Source: Cerasibacillus terrae
GTDB lineage: Bacteria > Bacillota > Bacilli > Bacillales > Amphibacillaceae
Length of the DNA stretch: 64,000 bases
NCBI RefSeq assembly: GCF_008039555.1
Contig: NZ_VDUW01000003.1
Coordinates: 238,401-302,400, forward strand
Direction: 5' to 3'
The notes beneath the pieces were generated by a model that was not told the origin of the DNA, did no database searches, and saw only the letters and a program-made list of their open reading frames with translations. Below, in pieces: positions 58,654-64,000 of this stretch. Numbering within the stretch: the stretch's first letter is position 1; each line of letters begins with the position of its first letter. The translations under genes were made by a program, and so were the position numbers.

Positions 58654-59622
58654 TTAAGTTACTAAATGTAAACCAATTCCTTTTTCCTTTGCATTATGAT
58701 AAATTAAGTTAGCTACTACTGTATCGAATAATGCCATGCCAACTGTTTTGAATACGATGCTCTTATCCTGTCGAGGTGAAATTTCTTTTGTTTTATTTGT
58801 AATAAGCGAACTCATCGTTTGGATAGAATGTTCATTAACCCAACGTTGTTTTAGTGGTACGGTAATATCGCCTGATTCATCTATTGCATGTTCTGTATCA
58901 ACTATTATTTGATCTGCAGTGTCATATAATGCTTTCGGAAATTCACGCATGGTAGGTTGGAATGAACCAACACCTATGATTAATTTATTTTTATAGTATG
59001 ATGACTTTTCAGGAAGTACAGGTTTAGAGGAAGTGGTGGAAGTTATGATGATTTCTGCATTTTTAATTGCATTTTCTACTGAACTGCAATTGTGGATGTG
59101 GATATTTGTGTCAGTCCATTTTGACAGTGCTTTAATAAATGAAGGGACTTTTTCTTTGGTTCGATTATAAACATAAATATCTGTTATTGGTCTAACAGCA
59201 CAAGCAGCGATTGCTTGATACAAACCTTGGCTACCTGCTCCAATGATGGCAATACTTTTAGCATTTTCATTAGATAAATGTCGGATTGCAGATCCTCCGA
59301 CAGCACCAGTCCGAAAACCTGTTAAATAAGTTCCGTCTAATAATGCTGTTATTCGTCCAGTTTTATTACAATTTAAAATCATTAATCCATTCAACGTAGG
59401 TTCTTTAATATTATTAGGAAATACAGTCACTAATTTTGTTGCAATTGACTCGTTCGTATAACACGGCATTAATAAAAAGGTATTTTCACCTTCCATTATT
59501 TGAGTTCTGAAGGGCATCTGGTATTGCTTTGTTTCATAGATTTTGTAGGAATAATCGATTGCATCAATCACCTCCTCCATTGTTACTGCTGTTTTTATTT
59601 CATTTTTGTTTAGAAATAACAC
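58654..59622 (-). CDS. Ornithine cyclodeaminase/mu-crystallin family protein
   Basis: 322-residue NAD(P)-binding enzyme. ALLDGTYLTGFRTGAVGG is the substrate-side hallmark, IAIIGAGSQGLYQA the dinucleotide loop (about 125-138), and IITSTTSSKPVL follows. Members act as ornithine or lysine cyclodeaminase, alanine dehydrogenase or pyrroline-2-carboxylate reductase, so the exact reaction cannot be fixed. First gene of a four-gene operon with a symporter. The GTG start follows AAGGAGAGG. A perfect cre site lies 230 bp upstream. Confidence 0.85.
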   Translation of the reverse strand: MLFLNKNEIKTAVTMEEVIDAIDYSYKIYETKQYQMPFRTQIMEGENTFLLMPCYTNESIATKLVTVFPNNIKEPTLNGLMILNCNKTGRITALLDGTYLTGFRTGAVGGSAIRHLSNENAKSIAIIGAGSQGLYQAIAACAVRPITDIYVYNRTKEKVPSFIKALSKWTDTNIHIHNCSSVENAIKNAEIIITSTTSSKPVLPEKSSYYKNKLIIGVGSFQPTMREFPKALYDTADQIIVDTEHAIDESGDITVPLKQRWVNEHSIQTMSSLITNKTKEISPRQDKSIVFKTVGMALFDTVVANLIYHNAKEKGIGLHLVT

Positions 59623-59851
59623 GAATAATCCTCTCCTTAATAATTATCACTCTGATATTATTAGTTAATTCTAAATAGTCACTTTATATATATTTTATGG
59701 TTTGACTAATGAATTACCATTGTTAAACTGACCAAAAATAATACTATATTTTGTATGTTTTTTTATTTGAATTGATGGGCACAGACTTGAAACCCCTTTA
59801 ATATGAAAGATTATGAAACATTTTTATTAGGGCAGATTGCACAACTATAAA

Positions 59852-59865
59852 TGAAAACGCTTACA
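59852..59865. promoter_or_regulatory. Catabolite-responsive element (cre), CcpA site
   Basis: TGAAAACGCTTACA matches the consensus TGWAANCGNTNWCA at every position. It lies between the divergent cyclodeaminase operon and bcp; repression of the catabolic-looking operon is the likelier role. The rest of 59623-60000 holds no gene; I could not place promoters confidently. Confidence 0.8.
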
Positions 59866-60000
59866 ACATGTAATTTGTTTCTTTTGGACTTTTAGATAAC
59901 TTTTATTTGTGCCAAGGATTTAAAATAATCGCATTTAATTGGATTATTATTCTTCTTGGATATAAGATAACGATAGGAATAATATTAGGAGGTATGATTG

Positions 60001-60471
60001 ATGACACTAGAAGTAGGAAAACAAGTACCAGATTTTACACTTCAAAATCAAAAAGGTGAGGAAGTTACATTATCTGATTTTAAAGGAAAAAATGTTATTC
60101 TCTATTTTTATCCAAAAGATATGACACCAGGTTGTACGAATCAGGCATGTGGCTTTCGTGATTTTCATAAAGATTTTACTGCAACAGATACTGCTATTAT
60201 TGGTGTTAGTCCAGATCCTATAGAACGCCATCAAAAATTTATTGCAAAACATGACTTACCATTTATCTTATTAGCCGATGAAGATCATGAGATAGCAGAA
60301 TTATATGGCGTTTGGAAATTAAAAAAGAATTTCGGTAGAGAATACTATGGAATCGAACGTTCTACATTTATAATCGATAAAGATGGTGTTTTGCAAAAAG
60401 AATATCGAAAAGTTCGTGTAAAAGGCCATGTGGAAGATACACTACAATATGTAAAAGAGCACTTAGAATAA
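60001..60471 (+). CDS. bcp: Thioredoxin-dependent thiol peroxidase (Bcp/PrxQ)
   Basis: 156-residue peroxiredoxin. Peroxidatic C45 and resolving C50 in TPGCTNQACGF, GVSPDPIERHQKF, and the structural Arg region GIERSTFIID. It reduces hydrogen peroxide and organic peroxides. ATG 60001 is chosen, with AGGAGGT 8 bases upstream; the TTG three bases earlier adds one residue. It corresponds to B. subtilis ygaF near perR. Confidence 0.92.
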   Translation: MTLEVGKQVPDFTLQNQKGEEVTLSDFKGKNVILYFYPKDMTPGCTNQACGFRDFHKDFTATDTAIIGVSPDPIERHQKFIAKHDLPFILLADEDHEIAELYGVWKLKKNFGREYYGIERSTFIIDKDGVLQKEYRKVRVKGHVEDTLQYVKEHLE

Positions 60472-60500
60472 AAAAACAGCTCCATGTGAGCTGTTTTTTA
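60471..60500 (+). terminator. Intrinsic terminator of bcp
   Basis: AAAAAACAGCTC (60471-60482) pairs with GAGCTGTTTTTT (60488-60499), overlapping the stop codon. Confidence 0.9.
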
Positions 60501-60594
60501 TTTCAAATAAATGTCTTTAGTTGTCTATTTGCCTACGTAATGTTTACAATATAAATAAATTGAATACGTTTTTTTATATAAGGAGATGAGGAGA

Positions 60595-61542
60595 ATGATA
60601 CTATTTTCAGCGAAAATATCAAAGAAACATCAAGAACGTCTAATGAAGGAATTTCCAGAAGAGAATTTTATCTTTTGTAATGATATGAAAGAAGCAAAAA
60701 ATTCTCTTTCAGAAGCTGAGATTCTTGTTACTTATGGGGAAGACGTTACAGCTGAAGATGTTCGGGATGCTAAGCATTTAAAATGGATGATGGTATTATC
60801 AGCAGGTATTGAAAAATTACCATTTAAAGAAATTATTCAACAAGATATTTTAATAACAAATGCAAGAGGTATTCATAAAATTCCAATGGCTGAATATACT
60901 ATAGCAATGCTATTACAAGTTGTTCGCAAAGCAAAAACTATATATGAAAGACAAGCAGAAAAGCAATGGGATCGTTCTATAAAAATGGATGAAATCAGTC
61001 AAAAAACGATGTTGATTGCTGGAACGGGAGCAATTGGACAAGAAGTTGCTCGTCTAGCAAAGGCATTTCGTATGAAAACAATTGGTGTTTCACGGAGCGG
61101 AAGAAAAGTAGAACATTTCGATGAAAACCATGGTACTGAGCAGTTACATAATGTATTGCCACAAGCAGATTTTGTCGTTTCTGTTTTACCAAGTACAAGA
61201 GAAACGAAATACTTATTTAATGAAGATTCATTTCGTTCCATGCCTAACCATGCTATTTTCTTAAATATGGGAAGAGGTGATGTTGTTCAAACAGAGGTTC
61301 TATTAGAAGCTGTCCGAAATGGAGAAATTTCTCATGCAGTTTTAGATGTCTTTGAAGAAGAACCATTACCAGAAGACCACCCAATGTGGATTGAGGAAAA
61401 TATAACGATTACCCCACATTTATCAGGGATTTCACCACATTACGTGTCACGCGCGCTTACAATTTTTGAAAGAAACCTTGCGTCATATCGTTCAAAGGGA
61501 AAAAATGTTATAAATAAAATGGATTTAGATAGAGGATATTAA
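60595..61542 (+). CDS. D-isomer-specific 2-hydroxyacid dehydrogenase
   Basis: 315 residues. NAD-binding GTGAIGQEVAR (about 143-153), catalytic Arg in the ILVTYGEDVT/LSAGIE region, MGRGDVV, Glu in VLDVFEEEPLP and the catalytic His in TPHLSG (about 280). Lacks the ACT domain of SerA; the substrate is probably a small 2-ketoacid such as glyoxylate or hydroxypyruvate. ATG 60595 is preferred, with AAGGAG 9 bases upstream; the ATG at 60586 touches that site. It occupies the interval between bcp and perR. Confidence 0.87.
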   Translation: MILFSAKISKKHQERLMKEFPEENFIFCNDMKEAKNSLSEAEILVTYGEDVTAEDVRDAKHLKWMMVLSAGIEKLPFKEIIQQDILITNARGIHKIPMAEYTIAMLLQVVRKAKTIYERQAEKQWDRSIKMDEISQKTMLIAGTGAIGQEVARLAKAFRMKTIGVSRSGRKVEHFDENHGTEQLHNVLPQADFVVSVLPSTRETKYLFNEDSFRSMPNHAIFLNMGRGDVVQTEVLLEAVRNGEISHAVLDVFEEEPLPEDHPMWIEENITITPHLSGISPHYVSRALTIFERNLASYRSKGKNVINKMDLDRGY

Positions 61543-61689
61543 ATAGTAAAGTTTAGTGTAATGGGCGATTAAAACTAAATACAGGAAATCATTTATATAT
61601 TGTGAATTTTCAGCTCTTTTTATATAATCCATATAGGAACAAAATAAAAACCAAAAAACAATTATAATGACTAATAGGGATGCATTAAT

Positions 61690-61704
61690 TTATAATTATT
61701 ATTA
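61690..61704. promoter_or_regulatory. Upstream PerR box of perR
   Basis: TTATAATTATTATTA differs from the PerR consensus at one position and lies 16 bases before the -35. Confidence 0.55.
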
Positions 61705-61719
61705 TTTAATATTAATTTA

Positions 61720-61766
61720 TTGACAAGACTTATGTTTTTTGGGTAAACTAATTATAAGGATTATAA
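61720..61766 (+). promoter_or_regulatory. perR promoter with PerR box at the start site
   Basis: TTGACA (61720-61725), 18-base spacer, TAAACT (61744-61749). TTATAAGGATTATAA (61752-61766) matches the PerR box at 13 of 14 defined positions and covers the expected start, predicting autorepression. Confidence 0.8.
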
Positions 61767-61829
61767 AATAATAACAAATTCTGTCAGTGATAAACACACA
61801 ATAAATAAATGGAAGCGAGGTGCATGACG

Positions 61830-62276
61830 GTGGCTGATGGAAAATTACAAGAATCGATTGCGACGTTAAAAAAAGCTGGTGTACGAATTACACCACAACG
61901 TCATGCGGTGCTTGATTATCTGTTAAATACAATGACACACCCGACAGCTGATGATATTTACAAAGCACTTGAGGAAAAATTTCCGAATATGAGTGTTGCA
62001 ACAGTGTATAATAACTTACGAGTATTAAAAGAAGTTGGTCTTGTGCGTGAATTAAATTACGGGGATGACTCAAGCAGATTTGATTGTAATACATCGGAGC
62101 ATTATCACATTATCTGTAAAAAATGTGAGAAAATAGAGGATTTTAATTATCCTACATTAGATGAAGTGGAAAAATTAGCTGCACAAGTAACAGGATATGA
62201 TGTAACAGATCACCGCATGGAAGTTTATGGAATCTGTAAAGAATGTCAAAAAGCCGAAAAAGTAGCTGCAAACTAA
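61830..62276 (+). CDS. perR: Peroxide-responsive repressor PerR
   Basis: 148-residue Fur-family regulator that senses H2O2 by iron-catalysed oxidation of its own histidines. All five regulatory metal ligands fall at B. subtilis numbering: H37, D85, H91, H93 and D104. The structural zinc cysteines are C96, C99, C136 and C139. The recognition helix is [21 protein letters not shown] 61830 is taken as start because GAGGTG is 7 bases upstream and the N-terminus then aligns residue for residue with B. subtilis PerR; the longer frame from 61809 adds seven residues. Probable targets here are perR and zosA. Confidence 0.95.
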   Translation: MADGKLQESIATLKKAGVRITPQRHAVLDYLLNTMTHPTADDIYKALEEKFPNMSVATVYNNLRVLKEVGLVRELNYGDDSSRFDCNTSEHYHIICKKCEKIEDFNYPTLDEVEKLAAQVTGYDVTDHRMEVYGICKECQKAEKVAAN

Positions 62277-62284
62277 AAGTTGCA

Positions 62285-62322
62285 AATAAAAAGGGCCTCT
62301 ATATAATAGAGAACCTTTTTTA
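62285..62322. terminator. Bidirectional terminator between perR and ygzB
   Basis: AAAAAGG-gc-CTCTA pairs with TAGAG-aa-CCTTTTT, with a 2x2 internal mismatch. Confidence 0.7.
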
Positions 62323-62328
62323 TTTATG

Positions 62329-62730
62329 CTATTCATTTTTACTTGTACCATTTTTAATTTTTTGTTTAGCTTCTTTTAAATAACTTTTTTTGTTGAATCG
62401 CTCATCAAATTCTAGCCCTTCTAAATCCTTGTCCAGTGTGAGTGTCTGTTTACAGTGCATACAAGCATCAACACGACCGAGCATTTTCGTTGGTTTCTCA
62501 CAAGACGGACAAATAATTGGTACAGCCCTCAGAGATAACATTCCAATCCAAAGATAAACGACAACACTAAATACTACACTTATAACTCCAAGGATAAAAA
62601 ATATAATCATTAGCCATTCCGTATTTTTAAACAGAAGTCCTATATACATAAATAGAATACCTGTAAAAATTAATATGAGTGCAAAGGATCGTATTTTATT
62701 AATTTTGCTTGAATAAACTAAGCGGGGCAT
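62329..62730 (-). CDS. ygzB: UPF0295 membrane protein YgzB
   Basis: 133 residues: two transmembrane helices (about 15-34 and 40-62) followed by a zinc-ribbon-like segment with two CXXC pairs (CPSC and CMHC in [11 protein letters not shown] and [17 protein letters not shown]). It aligns closely with B. subtilis YgzB, which also lies next to perR and is convergent to it. Function unknown. AAGGAGG precedes the ATG. Confidence 0.9.
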   Translation of the reverse strand: MPRLVYSSKINKIRSFALILIFTGILFMYIGLLFKNTEWLMIIFFILGVISVVFSVVVYLWIGMLSLRAVPIICPSCEKPTKMLGRVDACMHCKQTLTLDKDLEGLEFDERFNKKSYLKEAKQKIKNGTSKNE

Positions 62731-62789
62731 GAAAATCCTCCTTATAAAATAGAATGCATTTTTCCTTTTAAAACGAACAATTCAATTTA

Positions 62790-62968
62790 GCGCAGGTTAA
62801 CTGGCTGTAAGCTCCTTACTTAAAAAAATTAAGAACGAACCAAGAGTGAAAAGTGGAAATCGGCAGCCAGTAAGCACCGAATTCGTTCAATGGACTTTTG
62901 AGCATACAATTTGGTAAAACAGTGGAGGACGAATAAAAATCCCCTCTGATTAAGTTTCACTTTATATC
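62790..62968 (+). repeat. Dispersed two-hairpin intergenic element, copy C
   Basis: GCGCAGGTTAACTGGCTGTA at the 5' end, GGCAGCCAGTAAGCACCGAA in the middle (CTGGCTG pairs with CAGCCAG), then ACAGTGGAGGAC...ATCCCCTCTGATT and AAGTTTCACTTTAT. As in copy A there is an extra segment before the 3' hairpin. Confidence 0.75.
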
Positions 62969-63105
62969 GTACAATGCATTTGCTAGTATGTAAACAAATT
63001 TACATTTAATAAAGTAAATGAAATGGATAGTAAAAGAAATTGCAATATATAATGATAAAGCAAAAGATGCATCTTGTTTATGTAATTACCAACTCATCAG
63101 TTTAT

Positions 63106-63240
63106 CTATTTCAGGTTATTGGATGAAAGATTCCTGCTTCAAAAAGTTGAGGAGAACAACAGATAGTAAACGACTGATTCGTTTAACCGACAACCAGTGA
63201 GGACGAAAAAATTCCCTACTGATTAAAGTTCCACACTATA
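63106..63240 (+). repeat. Dispersed two-hairpin intergenic element, copy D (diverged)
   Basis: TTCAGGTTATTGGATGAAAG, ACTGATTCGTTTAACCGACA, ACCAGTGAGGACGAAAAAAT, TCCCTACTGATTAAAGTTCC: same order of blocks as copy B with many changes in the first stem. About 140 bp after copy C. Confidence 0.6.
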
Positions 63241-63520
63241 TATAGAAGAAAGTGAAAGGAAATCTGATGGAAATGTCAGTAACACATAATGCGCTATAGG
63301 ATATATTAAATAACTTTGGTATGACAAAACTCCTTATTATAAATAAGACCAATTAATTATTTTTTAGATAAAGCAGTATCTAAACTACCTTGAGATCATA
63401 GTGATATGTACGATATATAATGGTTCTATGAACAATATCTTTGTATATATTCATTTCTAGATTATTTCCTAGGTATAATCATTAACTTGAAAAATAGTGG
63501 TATAAAAACCAAAAAAACTA

Positions 63521-63549
63521 TTGACTTTATATTTTATCCGTGGTAAAGT
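63521..63549 (+). promoter_or_regulatory. rrn promoter P1
   Basis: TTGACT (63521-63526), 17-base spacer, TAAAGT (63544-63549). Confidence 0.6.
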
Positions 63550-63612
63550 CTTACTTGTCGCTAAAATAAGAAGTTGAACAGAAAACGCAACAAAATCTTC
63601 TTTAAAAAAACA

Positions 63613-63642
63613 TTGACTTTTAGATAGCGAACATGTTAATAT
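63613..63642 (+). promoter_or_regulatory. rrn promoter P2
   Basis: TTGACT (63613-63618), 18-base spacer, TAATAT (63637-63642) with an upstream TG (extended -10). Confidence 0.65.
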
Positions 63643-63698
63643 GATTAAGTCGCTGTTAACGAGAAGTTAATGCGAACAAAAAAGAAATAAAAAGCATA

Positions 63699-63727
63699 TT
63701 GACATCCTAGTTCAAGGGTGTTACAAT
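63699..63727 (+). promoter_or_regulatory. rrn promoter P3 (strongest match)
   Basis: Consensus TTGACA (63699-63704), 17-base spacer, TACAAT (63722-63727), 154 bases before the 16S gene. Confidence 0.8.
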
Positions 63728-63733
63728 ATAAGA

Positions 63734-63779
63734 GTTGCTTCAAAAAAAGCAACGAACTATAAAATGCTCTTTGAAAACT
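63734..63779 (+). promoter_or_regulatory. rrn leader antitermination site (hairpin and boxA)
   Basis: A small hairpin GTTGCTT/AAGCAAC (63734-63753) is followed by TGCTCTTTGAAAACT (63765-63779), the boxA sequence of Bacillus rRNA leaders that recruits Nus factors. Confidence 0.8.
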
Positions 63780-63880
63780 GAACAGAACGACCAGTATGTC
63801 AAGAAAAACGTACCTCGTTTTTCATTTAAATTGCTAAGATAAACTTATCTAATAAGTGCTTACTTATTAGAATTCATAAC

Positions 63881-64000
63881 TTTTTTGGAGAGTTTGATCT
63901 TGGCTCAGGACGAACGCTGGCGGCGTGCCTAATACATGCAAGTCGAGCGCGGGAAGCAGACTGATTCTTTCGAGATGACGTTTGTGGAACGAGCGGCGGA
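63881..64000 (+). rRNA. 16S ribosomal RNA, 5' end (continues beyond the window)
   Basis: Begins near TTTTTTGGAGAGTTTGATC and continues with GGACGAACGCTGGCGGCGTG and CATGCAAGTCGAGCGCGGGA, the invariant 16S start and the V1 region. The 27F primer site has CTTGGCTCAG instead of CCTGGC. Only about 120 bases are present. Confidence 0.97.

Overview
The window is a low-GC Firmicute chromosome segment, most likely a halotolerant endospore-forming Bacillaceae of the Oceanobacillus/Virgibacillus type. Evidence for this is the AT-rich composition, strong GGAGG ribosome binding sites, a gamma-type SASP gene (sspE), a cortex muramic-lactam deacetylase (pdaA), MreBH, ClpE under CtsR boxes, and the first 120 bases of a 16S rRNA whose V1 region (GAGCGCGGGAAGC...) resembles that clade. 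Genus is an inference from memory of 16S sequences, not a search.

Layout. 1-4.4 kb: a truncated family III CoA-transferase behind a leader with its own promoter and an attenuator-like terminator, mreBH, ykwD (CAP domain) and plsC. 4.5-11.6 kb: a histidine operon hisZ-G-D-B-A-F-IE-C behind one strong SigA promoter; hisH, which normally lies between hisB and hisA, is absent. 11.6-20 kb: an SRAP protein, an AGCS amino-acid symporter, the yfkJ-yfkI-yfkH trio, zosA (metal P-type ATPase with an exact PerR box), an OsmC protein and yfkD. 20-24.3 kb: a 51-bp tandem array, a YuiF-like permease, the decayed remains of a lactate/glycolate utilisation locus (lutB'-'lutC fusion and a glcD stub) and pdaA. 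24.5-31.6 kb: a complete-looking Gram-positive clade II nitrous oxide reductase operon (nosC-nosZ-membrane protein-nosD-nosY-nosF-two lipoproteins) behind an Fnr box at a class II position. 31.6-35.6 kb: c-di-GMP genes, an intact PAS-GGDEF cyclase and a frameshifted PAS-degenerate GGDEF-EAL-PilZ protein. 35.7-46.9 kb: an acyl-CoA synthetase, clpE, a secreted ComEC-like metallo-hydrolase, two GntR(YtrA-type) modules, a YkkCD-like SMR pair and an acetyltransferase.

47-64 kb follows the B. subtilis yfh-yga backbone with gaps: a yfhF remnant, recX, [SDR insert], yfhH, yfhP, mutY, sspE, ygaC, ygaD, [ypuA plus an ornithine-cyclodeaminase/symporter operon insert], bcp, [2-hydroxyacid dehydrogenase], perR, ygzB, then three tandem rrn promoters, boxA and the 16S start. 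PerR, encoded at 61.8 kb with two PerR boxes in its own promoter, probably also controls zosA 43 kb away.

The signals least explained by genes are two families of intergenic repeats. One is a set of three tandem arrays (20.0, 37.4 and 48.4 kb) whose units differ in sequence but share an exact 51-bp period, a hairpin in the same register and a GGTNACG...CGTKCCC core. The other is a dispersed 130-190 bp element (copies at 40.5, 56.0, 62.8 and 63.1 kb, with a collapsed copy at 40.3 kb) that folds into two hairpins. All functional statements are read from sequence and family knowledge; no database or folding program was run.
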